A stretch of DNA of 64,000 bases from Siniperca chuatsi (taxonomy: Eukaryota; Chordata; Actinopteri; Centrarchiformes; Sinipercidae), in contig NC_058051.1 in assembly GCF_020085105.1 (NCBI RefSeq), positions 25,949,455 to 26,013,454 of the forward strand. Reading direction: 5' to 3'. The notes below the pieces were generated by a model, which ran no database searches, was not told where the DNA came from, and worked only from the letters and a program-made list of their open reading frames with translations. Numbering within the stretch: position 1 is the stretch's first letter; every line of letters begins with the position of its first letter. Shown here piece by piece: positions 15,101-26,710 of this stretch. The translations under genes and the position numbers were made by a program.

Positions 15101-18100
15101 ATAATATAACTGCAGCCGTTTAATGTGTGACAATGTTTGTTTCCATTGCATTTTCCTCGCTTTTCCCCATCCTAAATCCAAGCGCTAGGAATAACAGGAA
15201 GGGTAAAAGATGGCAGCTACACTTCAGGGAGAGAATGGCAAAGGCTGTGATAGATGAGTGAGGCAGTGGCACATGGTAAGTGACTGCGTATGAGACCAGA
15301 TAGCACTATTCAAAATATACTTACCCTCTATCTTAAGTGCACATACACACACATGCAATCTGTTTGGCTGCAGCTGCTTGTAACATAGCGGAAGATGATA
15401 AAGACAGGCAGGCCACTTGTGCAGCATGCTGATGTCTCTGTTCTAGCTGAAGGTGAGCTCCCTGATCTTAAACTAGACCACTACAGGGTCCAATGGCACA
15501 AAGACAAAAAGAGGTGCTCAAACCTGATTCTAAAAATCCTTTTAAAGGGGAGATGGTGCCTACTGAAAGGAAAAACTATGGTTTACAATCTGGGTTTATT
15601 TTTGTAGCTCTGGCTGTTGCTTCTGTCGGTTATGATAACACTATATTCGCCAGTCATTGCTGAGATCCCCGAACACGATAACATTGTTAAAAACAAGTCC
15701 AATGCAGCAAGAAACACGAGCAGTCAAGACGATCATAGAATCATAGATGTAAGAAGTTTTGTGTTTGTGAACTCTGGCCTACCGACAGCATACAGTAGTT
15801 CTCCATGTGCTTGAACAGACTGAGAGGCAGTAGAGAAGTGTCTCAAGTGCAGGATGCTGAAATCAAGCTGTTTGCTGCAGGATTGGACTTGAAACTAGAT
15901 AAACTAAACTGAACACACTAGGATAAAAAAACATCAAAAATTAAAGTAGCATATATAAAAATGAGTACCGTGTGTGTGTGTGTGTGTGTGTGTTTTCTCT
16001 GTCTTACCTTTATAGTACCAGCATTTAAAAATTATGTCTATATGCCCCCCAGCTCTAGCTGCGCGATTGTATATGTGTGTTCATGAACTTATGTGGGTGT
16101 GTCTGTTAGTGTGCAAGGGAAGTTGGAAGACTTTTCCCCAGTGAAGAGGAGGGTTGAAAGGAGGTCATCTGGAAGGAAATAGAACCAAATGTTTGTACGT
16201 AATGTAGGATCTGGCTTTCAAAACAACTTCAGTATGTAAATTGATAAGACATATCATCTGCTCTCCCCAGAGTCCACTATAGTCTGAATGCCTTGGAAAT
16301 ATATGGTTCACCACATGACCAAGAGCTAAACCTTGGAACCCTCACATCTGCACTAATCTCATCACTGTCCTCATGTATGCATCAGTCCTACCAGGGCTTG
16401 AGTGCCACAGAACATTTTTATGTGTTTGTGTCTATCTCAGACTTGTAATATGATTTATTTTCAGTGTGGACTAGATCCTGGAATTCAAGCAGTAAGTGAT
16501 GATGTTCAGTATAGGTTTGTCATTTCAGTAATGACCTTTCTTAATCCATTTCTCCATATATAACCCACTACAGTCAGTTGTGAAAGTCTTGACAATCTTC
16601 CAAGGGATTAGGATTGCTTTATTTATGTACCTGATATCTAATATGTTTACAGCATAACTGACTTTTGGAGTTGCTTACATTCCCTTGGTGTTGAAAGTGA
16701 AGTACATGAAGTACAGTTGGGTCAGCCTACAGACCATCAGTAGCTGCAACACATTCCAGCGGCATGTCAACAATAATGATTGTGGTTCTCTAAATCTTCA
16801 TAGACAGAGCAAAGCACTTGCCAGGGTCTATATGTGCTAAATATGTAAGCATGGTGCTGTAAAGCACTTCAAACATCTGCCAAATTACATTTGTTATTTG
16901 CCAGTGAAATATCTGCCTTTGTCCTGCTTTATAATTGCTGTTGATTTGTCCAACCTTAGGCAAATAAATGCAGCATTTGAACTGTCACTCACCATCTTGT
17001 ATCCTCTCTTTAACACATGATTTAGTTCTTTACATCTGGCATGGCTACACACCACACACCACACACCACGTCAAAGACTGGAACACCCAGGCTGAAAGCT
17101 TTAAGGAGGACAGCCAGGGCAGAAAATCCACTTGATGTAGTGAAGTGAGTAGTGAAGAGCAGGACTGAACCCAGAGGTTGCATTGTCTGCAGCCTTGGCC
17201 TCGTGCTCCCTGAACCCATTAAAAAAATCTCTGGAGAGAGAGCCTAGTTGTGTTTATGGAGTAGGAGTGTTATGTATGTTTCTCTGTGTTTGTGTTAAGA
17301 ATGGAGGTCCTAAGGCTTCATGTTGATGCTGAGGGGCCTGGCTGGAAACACAGTGAGATTTCTCACCCAGCTGTCTGGGATGTCTGTGTCCACACTGGTA
17401 GAGTGTTACTGCGTTTAAACGTCTGACATAGTGCAGAGTTTCAGCATGTGACAGTTTAAAGTGAGTAGATTGGTGTGTATCTATGTGCACATGTAGCCAT
17501 TAGCATATACAGTATGTGTCTTTTATATGTCTGTATGTGTGCAGAATCTGTGCATGTAATGTGTGTTTAAACAAGAGAACCCATAAATACAATGATTTAT
17601 GCTTTCTAAGAAACGGGAGGTTTCTTTAAATCATAACCAATCATGCTTATTTCAGTCAACACTTAATACTTAACTGGTTGGACAGTGAAGTGCTTTAAAA
17701 ATGTTCCATTGATACTATTTGTCCTAATAAAATCTTTATACCTATGAGGCATAAACTGAGGTACTAGGTTAATCCAGTGGTGTGGAGGCTAAACATTTTC
17801 GTCCCACATTATTGCTCTATTAAACATAGCAGCTCAAGCTGAAGGCAATTAGCTAAAGGCTCTAATAGCACAGTTAAACATTAGGATTCATGCCCACTTA
17901 CACCAGTTAAAATGCAGCATGTGACCAGCTTTGGACAATGTACAGCCAGTCGACGCCACTGTTGAGATAAAACGCACTGCAGGAGGGAACCATATACTGT
18001 ATTATAGAGGACATACTATCGTGGTGGCCACTCGCTAGCTGGGAAAAAATGATGTAACACCATCTTTTATTTGGGGTGCTAACATTCCTACAGGGAGCTT

Positions 18101-21100
18101 GGAACTTATTTCAGAGTGTGTTAAAGTCATTCATGTTTATAGGATTTCAAACACACTAAACATCTAAATTCACCAATCTGGTGATTAACTAAATAATGGT
18201 AGTGGTTCACTAAACACATTTTCCTGTGATTGCAGCATAGTTTTGGTTAGATGTTAAACTGTTTACACATTATATTGGTTTCCTTCCATGCAGAGGGGAG
18301 TGTTTAGAAATGATGGTGCAGGATGAATTGGATTACAATGCTGTAGTCCTTGTTAGCCTCTGATTTGTACTGGAATTAGTTCTCTCTTTCTGATAGGCAG
18401 CGTCCCCTTTGTCGCTGTGGCAATGGGAGCAGGGGTGATGGGCTCAGCCATACTAGAAAGAGTTCTATGTGTCTGTGTGTGCGTGTAATTACACAACACA
18501 AGTTAAAATGCTGCCCTATAATTGAACAGGGCAGTCTAATAACATTATCTAGTTGGCTAGATCAACAGAAACAGGATCTCTCCCAGAGGATGCATGTGTA
18601 GTCAGGAGGCCATGAACTTTTGACTGAGCTGTTTATTTGCATAGGCTGCAGACAGTGAGAATTAGTCCATATGTGAGTAGTAATTACTTAGAGCCCCTAA
18701 GAATACATTCCAAATTGGTTTGGCATCTTTCGGTTGGGCATGAGGTTTGGTTCACCAGGCCAAGCTGTTCAAACCAACCCTCTGCCCTGACCTCATTCAC
18801 ACAAACATTCCACTGAGTGCGTGCTAGAAATTTTACCCCGAGATACCATACATCTTTCCTGTCCCCACCTCAAATAGTTTTTCCCGAAGCGCCCCCCTAT
18901 GCGGTTGGGGTTAGGGCTTAGGTTAGGTCATAGTTAGGTGTAGAAGTGATAATTGGTTGGGGTTAGTGTAAGGTTGGGTTCTTGTTAAGCATCTCAGAAG
19001 ATGCCCGGTTGGGGTCAAGAATAAGGTTGGGTGCAGGTTAAGGTTCGGGGAAACGCATATCGACAGGGAAACAGATTTCGACACTGGTGTTCTAAAAACA
19101 ATGGGAAGTTGGTTATTGTAGTTTGGCCTGCTGATCTGGCCCATGCCAACATGGCCAGCACTTGGAGCTGCAGCAGAGGCTGTGACAGCTCAGGGAGGCA
19201 ATTAAGGTACTATAAAATCCTTAGCACCTGATTGCCACAATTTGAGTCAAAATTCATACTCCTTATCAAAGTCATAATACAGTAAAATGTGAACATACAG
19301 GCATGATGCAAATATTTTTAGTTTCCGTGTGACTTACACTTCCTGAGGATGTCATTATCTCTGATTTCCATCACAAATAAATGTCTATAAATCCACTTAG
19401 AAATCACAGAAAAAAGATGCTCCTTATAACTCCAGAACTTGCCTGTGAATCTCCAGGTTTTAACATTCACTTCAGTATCAAAGTAATCCAGTGATAGTTG
19501 TCTGTACATCCATGAGTATATTGCCAATTTGCCAAAATGTAAATGACTATAGGCTAAAAAAACAGGGCTTAAGTTGTAGCCCACAGATAACTCACTGCAT
19601 CCATGGCAACATTATACTTCCTGTTTACATCCCCAAAACCCCCAAATTATGGGAACTGTAGTTACCAAACTTAGAGCATGATTATCCCCCAAATCAAAGT
19701 AGGACAAAGAATAATAATAGGAGTTACAAGATGTTGGGTGGGCACAATTTTGTCTGAGGGGGGGCCCACAGTTTTAGACTTGCACTATAAGATATAATAT
19801 ACAGAGCAAAAGCTTTAATTTCTGCAGGCATCAAAGAGCATTGAATCATGAGATGAAAGTATTTAAGCTGCTGTCTCACTCTGTGTCTCACTTGCTCTCC
19901 CTTCCTTGCAGGTGAGGTGATGTGTCAAAGCACTGCAGCAACAACCGCATCATCAACAAACATCACTGCTGGTAAGAGCCTTGATAAGTGTGCAATGAGA
20001 CTTGAGATTAGCACTGGGGTCCTGGCAATTTCAGTGGGATTTTTGCAATGTTATTCCAGAGTTCATATTTTCCAATGGATATATCGCTTTATATCCATTT
20101 CAAGAGAGGCTATAATGCCATGGTGACATGAGAAGTGACAAATCTTTACACATCTAGTATGGTGCCTGTATATAATAGCATTGTCCTTGGATTGTGTTCT
20201 TAGAGCACGATGCTACTGTCTCTGCTTCAACTCCAGGCACCACTGCTGCCCCAGGTGTAGATGTCAGTCCTACTGTTCCTGGCAGTATCTTTCAATCTGA
20301 TACTTCTGCTGGTCCTAAAAGTAGCTCATTGCCAGAGACCATTATATTGAATCCTGACAACCAGGATGTAAGTACCTCGGAGAAGACTGCTGCCCTCATG
20401 CCCAACATTGGTAAAACGTCGGTGAGTACTTGCCTGTACCATGTTCAGTTGGTGCTTCTCTGCTTTTTGACTTTTTAACATCTGGAGTTAGTATTGCCGT
20501 AGGCATAATCCTCAAATAAAGAATAAAAACATAGACTATACATGTTAGTTTTTATGCTGTTTAACATTTCAACAGACATTTCTGTAAGATATACCACTTT
20601 TGTTTTGAAGGAAGATTTGTTAACGATTACTGATGTTGTGGTTACAACCATATGTGCACACATTTGCCTCATCTGACCGGGCTTACTGTCTCCACAGCTT
20701 GATGTGAAGTGTGTTGGCAAGGATGACATCCAAAAAAGTAATGCCATCAGGGCTGTGGTGCAAACACATGATTGTGTGAGTATGAGTTTATCTCTCATAA
20801 TGTGACTGTAAAAGTAGAATATTCTCATAAGATATCAATCCACCACCACCAAAGCTACATCCTACACCACCTGTATGTCATTCAGCTTGCAACAATAGCC
20901 CTCCTCTTCTCCCTGCCAACCACAGGCAGTATTGAACTACCAACAGCTGAGATTTTGGCATGCAACATTTAAGACCACAGTGAAACGAGACGAAAGAGCC
21001 GAGCCCGGTTACCTTCTGGTGACGCACTCCTTTTACCAGGCATTGTAAATCTTGAGACTGTGTTCCTGGCAGGAGACAAATGAAGAGGAGGGCTGATGTT

Positions 21101-24100
21101 TCCTCTCTTGCCCTGGGGTCCTTAAGACAAAATGAGGAATAGCAAGGGTGTGGCTTCTTTTTCTGGGTTTATTATGATACACATAGAGGTGTTTTTCAGG
21201 TTTTTTCACATGGAATATACAAAATAGTTCCAAACTTTAGAAAATGTCATATTTGGAGCCATCTTAGAACATAATTATAGTTTTCCCTTTCCCTGTTAAA
21301 TCCTAATGGTGTGTACAGTTGTTCGATAATGCCTTAAAGCACAACAAACACGTGATGTTCAAACAGAATTCACTGTTACATTGTACAGTATGTCAGTCCA
21401 GGTGCACAGAGCTGAAGCAGCAGGTCAGATCCTAGTCTGCATTCTTTAGTTAGCCTCTATTTGGGTCATTATTGTATCATCCACAAAGCCAGGACCATCT
21501 GCAGAAGTCATCTGTCCAACTCAACCTGAAACTTAACATGGACTACAGTGCCAGAAGCCTTAGCCAGCTTTATGATTAGTACAAAATGCACATAGCTAAA
21601 AACAACACATAACAAGGTTATTCTCTTCAGGCAAGAGTGAGTGAATGGCATGAAAGACCTTGATAAAGGAACAGCCTGTATCAATGGAACAAATTTAATA
21701 AAGCTCTTAAGTAGTGGAAAATAAGAAAGGTCTTTTTTATACCTCTGTAAATCCCCAAGTCATCCGTCACTGTAAAGGGCAGTGACAAAATAAAAAAATA
21801 CACATTGTTCTCCTTCTTCATACATTATTTTAGTATCAAATGAAATATTTGTGTTTTTATAATGTGTTTATTCAAATGTAAACCTACTGTAACTCATCTG
21901 AACTCCAGCCATGGGTGCAGGAGGCCACACAAGGTCAAGCAAAGCAGGGTATGAGACAATGTTGGATCCCTGAGAGTAACATGTGATGGGTCACAAGTGA
22001 CACAGGCAGATGGAGAACAGAATAGGTTCAACTGGAGTGATTTTGCATTTTGAGTTCAGCCCTCCAGATTTTCATCCTCCATGCCTCAAAGATCTGGGTG
22101 TTACAACAGAGTCCAGCTGTGGGCCCACTCCCAACTAACTGAGAATTCAGGGTTTGCTCACAGTGGTCTTCTGAGAACACTGTCTGAATCACATTAAAAT
22201 GATGTGTTCCCAAGTCTCAAAGCCTAAAGTTGTGCAATGAGGTGATATCATGGTTCAGGGTTAAGGTGGGAAAAAGAAGGTGTGGTCAGCAAGTTTTCCA
22301 TCCCACTGCATTTTGTCTCCATTACGCACGCAAAGGCCTACGTGCCCTGATGGTCAGCGGGGAAAATTCAGGAAAAAACACATTTGATCGTTGGCCCCAA
22401 TGATCACCCAAAAGAAATAAAAAGTCTATACTCTGTGTATGTAGGAAGCTGTGCCCTGAAAATGTGAAATATGTTGGGCTTTTGCAAGTTTTGAGTTAAG
22501 TTCATGTTTAATTTGCCCAAATCAGGGAATTTGTTTTTTAATGTTTTATCGTTATATGTGATGCACCTTGAGAAGCATGATTTCATGAAATGTGCTACAA
22601 AAAAAATTCTTAAGTTTAGAGTCTGCGTTAATCTTCTGAGTTTATTCAGACAGCCATTTAATACAAGTTAGTATTGTACATTTTCCTTTGACATACAAAT
22701 CCTTTCTTATAGGAAACAACTAAACTCATTATTCTGGAGAACGCTACAGGCTTGTGCGACAAGGAACGCTGTAATGTAGAAATCTTCCAAGATGGCAACA
22801 CAATGCTACTGACCAGTGATGATGGTGGGTATCCATCAATATATAATAACTTTCACATGCATAGTTTAATTTGTTTGTGACACTTAAGGTTAAAATTCAT
22901 TCTTGTGCTATAATTGTTGCAGCAAAATACTACATAGACCTGATATAAGTACTGATATATTTCTAATATTCATTGCCCCTGCAGCTGAGTTGAGTACTTT
23001 GACTGAAGCGTTCCTGAGTGGACATTTGAAAGACAAGGTAAGAGAGCACTAGATGCTACTAGTTTGAATATGATGGTGTGGAGGTGAAATAACCATGAAA
23101 CCCACAAGGCAAATCCTTCACTGCAAGGCCTACAACTGAAATGAACTCTTATTCCATGTCCCAAATCCAAACTACAGTACATACTAATTCTATACAGTAT
23201 GTACTAAATACTATTCATCATAGCATACTGTTTTAGCAGTTAGTATACAAAAAATAACATCCTTTACTATTTTATACTAACAGGAAATGCTAAAATACAT
23301 CAAACTACAACTTTGGAATGTCACTGCCAATTAAACGTCACAAGGAAAAAGTGAAATGCCTTTCTTAAGATTTAATACTTTTTGTTTTCTTAGATATTCC
23401 TAGAGCTACAATTCATTCACAACCCACAATGTATTAAAATAAAATTTTAGCTGTGAGAAGCTCCACCCTTTCCTTTGTGTATTGAATTGTGGGAGAACAG
23501 TGTCCATCAACAGCCCATTAAAAAATCAACTGTATTTAATATGCATACTGTCTGTTTTAAGTATACTTAATTTTGTTACTTTTCCAGTGTGAACACAAAA
23601 CATAGTCTGGATTTGGAACAAACCGTTAGCTTGTCTTAACCTGGGCTACTATTGTAGTTTTCCTGTGTTTTTCAAGTCAAAACAAAACAATCCACTGGAC
23701 AGCCTACATCATGGATGACTGAGATGACTCTACACAGGCCTCTCTTTTCTTTCTATTTTAATGAACTCAAGTATAAGGATTGTATATGGCTTTAAATTCA
23801 CATGTACTTCTTTTGACCACAACCTTATCTTTTCAACTTGTTTGCAGCTGGGTGTGACAAAGACTGAGAGCCCATCATCACATGGGGGCAAATCAAACAA
23901 TCTGAATAATTCCTCTGTATTTGTGGGAATACTGGTCAGTGGTCTGCTTGCCGCCCTTGCAATCACTTTAGGTTACTTGAAATGCCAACGCAGGTCTGAC
24001 ACCAAGGGAGTGACGCTGGTAAGCACATTTTCACATTTTCTGTTAAGAATGGATGCACAATATACTGAACTTTATGTTGCAACTGGGGACCTCATTTACT

Positions 24101-25335
24101 TGCTTTCTGGTTTACATGTTCATGTTGGCTCCACAGGAGTTGCCTATCAGTGGTACATCATTCAGCACACCCATGAATTGAAAATCATTGCATAGATTTT
24201 GCCTTTTACACCTCAAACACTGCATAATGCTTAGTTTGATCAATTATTCTAAATTGTTCACCTGAAATTTTCGTTTTTTTTAACGCTGATCTGAGTGACC
24301 TTACATATGATTTGTAGTTATGTTTTATCATAAATATGTAATTTTTTCACCATGTGTTTACAGGTTTCTGCAATCACATCCGAGAGTAACACTATGCATA
24401 GATTTTCTTCTAGGTTCATGTTTCACTGCATCTGAAATCAAAACAGAACTATTTTCTTCCTTTGGAATCAATTGCTGCCAATGTTTTAATTAGTGAACGT
24501 TGCTGGGCAGCTATCACAGAGAATACATAGAGAAAGAGTGAGTGTGTGTTATCCAAAGACCCACGCCCTGCTCTCTGCTGCCTTATTCATCTGCAGAGCT
24601 CACTGTTTCATCTACTAGCCAGGCGCAGCTCTATCACATGATAGAGACCACATTAGAGGATGTGTTTGTGTTTAGAAGTAATAGTGGGAGGGTGTCGGGG
24701 TTAGTGGATGCATCTGTGTACATACGTGTCTCTATGTGCATGACAGAACTGTGTCTGATCGTCAAATCAAATGCTTAATTTTTAACTCCCTCAGAATATT
24801 TTATCCAAAGACCTTTATAACACATCAGCACAGTGAAGCTGTTCTTCTTTTTAATATACTGAATCAAAATATGGGAAAAAAACATAACCTCCATTATGGC
24901 TGCTATGTTAGTGATGGAGACTTTAATACACATGTCCAATGTACACATTCATGCAGTTTACAAATGCACACAAATACATACATTTGTGCTCTTTTTCTCA
25001 AACATTTTAGCATGCTTTACATTGATATTAAAAAGAGGGGACAACTGCTTCACAGCTAGTTCACTCTGCCTACACCCTGGTGTTGTTGAAATTTTCTATC
25101 TCGCCTTTCCATGATGAGTTGTTCATTTGTGCTGTATTTGCAGGCAGAGGAGGCCTATCCAGTAGATCAGGAGAACCAGGGGAACACTCTTGTATCTGTG
25201 GCCCCCCTCAATCCCCCTCCAGAAACCCAGGAGAAACCCAGCATAAATGGAGAGTCCCCTGAGGCAGCCAAGACCCAGCCTCCTCCTCCCACCAACGGCC
25301 ACTCCACCACCAAGACAGCAGACACCGAGCTGTGA
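8485..25335 (+). CDS. cd34: CD34 sialomucin (haematopoietic/endothelial progenitor antigen), 8 coding exons
   Basis: CD34 is a single-pass sialomucin on blood progenitors and vascular endothelium. It modulates adhesion and carries selectin-ligand sugars. Coding exons: 8485-8566, 19912-19971, 20204-20421, 20698-20775, 22713-22824, 22985-23037, 23848-24018 and 25144-25335. They total 966 bases (321 aa; human CD34 is 385 aa), and phases agree at every junction. The order is signal peptide, Ser/Thr/Pro-rich mucin stalk (about residues 35-120), a cysteine region with KCVG, HDC and LCDKERC, a helix starting SSVFVGILVSGLLAALA, a basic stop-transfer segment, and a tail ending NGHS...ADTEL. That end matches the CD34 PDZ-binding C-terminus; podocalyxin and endoglycan end in DTHL. 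Initiation could instead use Met8 or Met15, which lie closer to the hydrophobic core. The mir-29 and CD46-like neighbours support the call. Confidence 0.93.
9078..9152. repeat. (GT)n microsatellite, about 75 bases
   Basis: An uninterrupted GT/AC dinucleotide tract in cd34 intron 1. Read on the minus strand it gives a false His/Thr-repeat reading frame. Confidence 0.98.
10444..10930. repeat. Dispersed teleost repeat (LINE/SINE-like), probably two parts
   Basis: The stretch starting at AATAGAATTCCTTTATTGTC and followed by GCAATGAAATTGAGTAGCAA resembles a very common teleost repeat with a TTTATTGTCATTGCA head. The later part, around 10760-10920, has the wording of the same family (GGGTAAAAGCTGTTCTTGAG, GGCAGCAGGTC). 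I recognise it from memory only and cannot assign a family name. The part at 10546-10740 may be unrelated. Confidence 0.55.
14405..14690. repeat. Diverged teleost interspersed repeat rich in ATTAATCGATT-like motifs
   Basis: The left part holds AATTGATTAATCTATTAG, then TTGATTAATCGTTTAAGTC and CTTCTCAAATGGGAGGATTT. The right part holds ATAGATTAAACATTTAATTG. This is the pattern of a common percomorph non-autonomous repeat with ATTAATCGATT ends and a CTTCTCAAATGTGAGGATTTGCTG core. The copy is decayed. Confidence 0.55.
15970..15993. repeat. (TG)n microsatellite
   Basis: A TG dinucleotide run of 24 bases in cd34 intron 1. Confidence 0.9.
18900..19060. repeat. Degenerate GGTTAGG-type minisatellite-like tract
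   Basis: GGTTGGGGTTAGGGCTTAGG at the left is followed by further spaced GGTTGGG, GGTTAGG and GTTAAGG words. It resembles the diffuse GGTTAGG tracts scattered through teleost genomes. The units are irregular and not TTAGGG-periodic. Confidence 0.45.
19912..19971 (+). CDS. cd34: cd34 coding exon 2: mucin stalk start
   Basis: Acceptor CCTTGCAG, donor G|GTAAGAG, phase 1 to phase 1. It encodes SEVMCQSTAATTASSTNITA, which is Ser/Thr-rich with one N-glycosylation sequon (NIT). The signal peptidase site probably lies near the exon 1/2 junction. Confidence 0.88.
20204..20421 (+). CDS. cd34: cd34 coding exon 3: Ser/Thr/Pro mucin region
   Basis: Acceptor TCTTAG, donor TCG|GTGAGT, phase 1 to phase 0. 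It encodes about 72 residues rich in Ser, Thr, Pro and Ala (for example STPGTTAAPGVDVSPTVPGS). Dense O-glycosylation is expected there. Confidence 0.9.
20698..20775 (+). CDS. cd34: cd34 coding exon 4: cysteine-containing segment
   Basis: Acceptor TCCACAG, donor TGT|GTGAGT, phase 0 to 0. It encodes 26 residues, LDVKCVGKDDIQ...VVQTHDC, with two cysteines in the spacing seen in the CD34-family globular region. Confidence 0.9.
22713..22824 (+). CDS. cd34: cd34 coding exon 5: cysteine-rich globular part
   Basis: Acceptor CTTATAG, donor G|GTGGGT, phase 0 to 1. It encodes ETTKLIILENATGLCDKERC and on to LLTSDD. It has the NAT sequon and the paired cysteines LCDKERC typical of the CD34 extracellular fold. 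Confidence 0.9.
22985..23037 (+). CDS. cd34: cd34 coding exon 6
   Basis: Acceptor CCTGCAG, donor AAG|GTAAGA, phase 1 to 0. It encodes AELSTLTEAFLSGHLKDK, the end of the globular region before the juxtamembrane stalk. Confidence 0.88.
23157..23620. mobile_element. MITE-like element with 17-base terminal inverted repeats, in cd34 intron 6
   Basis: The left end TGTCCCAAATCCAAACT (23157-23173) and the right end AGTCTGGATTTGGAACA (23604-23620) are inverted copies matching at 15 of 17 bases. The inside is AT-rich with TAGTATGTACTA-like words near both ends (CAGTATGTACTAAATACTAT at the left, GCATACTGTCTGTTTTAAGT at the right). No transposase is present, so it is a non-autonomous DNA element of about 464 bases. 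A target-site duplication was not evident, so superfamily is not assigned. Confidence 0.6.
23848..24018 (+). CDS. cd34: cd34 coding exon 7: transmembrane segment
   Basis: Acceptor TTTGCAG, donor CTG|GTAAGC, phase 0 to 0, 57 residues. It carries the juxtamembrane Ser-rich stalk, the NNSS sequon, the hydrophobic helix from about VFVGILV to ITLGYL, and the basic stop-transfer stretch KCQRRSDTKG. Confidence 0.92.
25144..25335 (+). CDS. cd34: cd34 coding exon 8: cytoplasmic tail with PDZ-binding end
   Basis: Acceptor TTTGCAG, phase 0, stop TGA at 25333-25335. It encodes a Pro/Glu-rich tail of 63 residues ending NGHSTTKTADTEL. Human CD34 also has NGHS near the end and closes with ADTEL, a class I PDZ ligand that binds adaptors such as CRKL-linked or PDZ proteins. 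Confidence 0.95.
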   Translation, partial: AEEAYPVDQENQGNTLVSVAPLNPPPETQEKPSINGESPEAAKTQPPPPTNGHSTTKTADTEL

Positions 25336-26710
25336 AATAGTCTACAAATAATTGCAGCCCAGGAACTACCCCTATAAACACACCCATACACACATGCTTA
25401 TGCATACTCACCTCCCTTTCTGAGTCCACTCCTGCCCAACCACAGAGAGTTCACAGCAAAGTGGACATCAGGGACTAGAACAATCTCCTACATCAACACT
25501 CCTCTTGTTATGGTCCCCTTGCCTCCTCCTTTGGCTATGTGCCTCAGTAAACATCAGGAAAACTAGTCTGGTGATGACGATGATGGCGTTGATGAATGAA
25601 TGATGTTGATGATGATGAAGGCTCAGTCCCTGGGTTGTTGGCAGGCTAGAAACGAGAGACAGGAGATGGACAGTTCTGGGTGGGAAGCGAGTGTAATTTT
25701 AACATTAATCAGCACTGGTTCCCATGATGACTGCAGCCTCTGGAGTCACAGCCGTGTGCTGTCAGCACACAGCAGGGTCTCTGCCTGTCATCAGGTTTAA
25801 AGCTCCAACTAACCACTAGTAAATACAGCATAAGCACATAAATGAAATTGTTCCTTAGTTTATTGTAAAGCCATGACAGACAGAGAGGAATCTATTTACA
25901 AACCTCTCAGAGAGAAAATCCATTGGGCTCTTTCTTGTTTCTCTGATTGAGTTATTGATGGTGTATAGGTGTGCGAATGTGTGTATATGTGTGTCTGCTT
26001 TTTAACGTATACTTGCATCTGTACTGTGCATGGACTCTATGTATATCCACACATGCATCTAAGCTTGCTTACTGTATGTATGCGTGGTTGATGGCAAGTG
26101 GTAGATTTTGATCAGGTATGTGAGCGAGTGACGAGTCTGAATGTGCATGTGACATTAGCCATGAAAAGTACACAATTTTGTAAAATGAAGTTGACAAAGT
26201 GATGGCTTACTGAGTCAGTCGGTCCCCATGGTGAGGAGGAAGGAGTATTAAAGTTTTAATCACATCACTTTCTTGAAGAGGGGTAGCCGCAAGGAATAAT
26301 CCAATCTATCACTGCAAACTGTAGTGAAATCAATCACAAAACCAACGGGCCTCTTTACAGTGGCTTCATAGTCACTGCTGAAAATCATGAGACTGAATGT
26401 CTGACTAACAGACTCATAAAGGCCTCGGACGCAGAGCCTCTTACTGTCAGCTCTGTCCATCCGTTTGTCAGTGTTATTCTCTTTTCAATATACTGTATAT
26501 GCTCTTTTTACTATCAGTATTCTATTGAGCAATATGTATAGTATGGTGCCTTTTTTGTCCTGTTTTTATTTTTTGTACCCACACTTGTTATGTTACTACT
26601 ATGTGCCAAAGAATTTCATTTCATAGCTTATGTTGAAAATATGTACTTCTGTGGCACCTTTACAAATCTTGATCCAGGTCATACAAAATAAAGAAATATG
26701 TTCAATGGCT
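25336..26710 (+). other. cd34: cd34 3' UTR
   Basis: No further reading frame is evident after the stop. The stretch is T-rich in its last third and reaches a canonical AATAAA at 26687-26692. A second AATAAA at 26974-26979 could give a longer UTR. The end at about 26710 is inferred from the signal only. Confidence 0.6.
26687..26692 (+). terminator. cd34: Polyadenylation signal AATAAA (cd34)
   Basis: AATAAA lies about 1.35 kb after the cd34 stop codon. An alternative copy at 26974-26979 lies 287 bases downstream, with further AATAAA words at about 26988. Confidence 0.55.

Larger units (their letters stand above)
8567..19911 (+). other. cd34: cd34 intron 1 (11.3 kb)
   Basis: This long first intron holds no convincing exon. 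It contains the long (GT)n tract at 9078-9152, a dispersed repeat near 10444-10930, a diverged teleost repeat at about 14405-14690, a short (TG)n at 15970-15993 and a degenerate GGTTAG-type repeat at 18900-19060. Large first introns often carry enhancers, but none can be named here. Confidence 0.75.

Noticed and set aside
18900-19060. Interstitial telomere repeat
   Set aside because: The units are irregular GGTTAGG/GGTTGGG words without a TTAGGG period.
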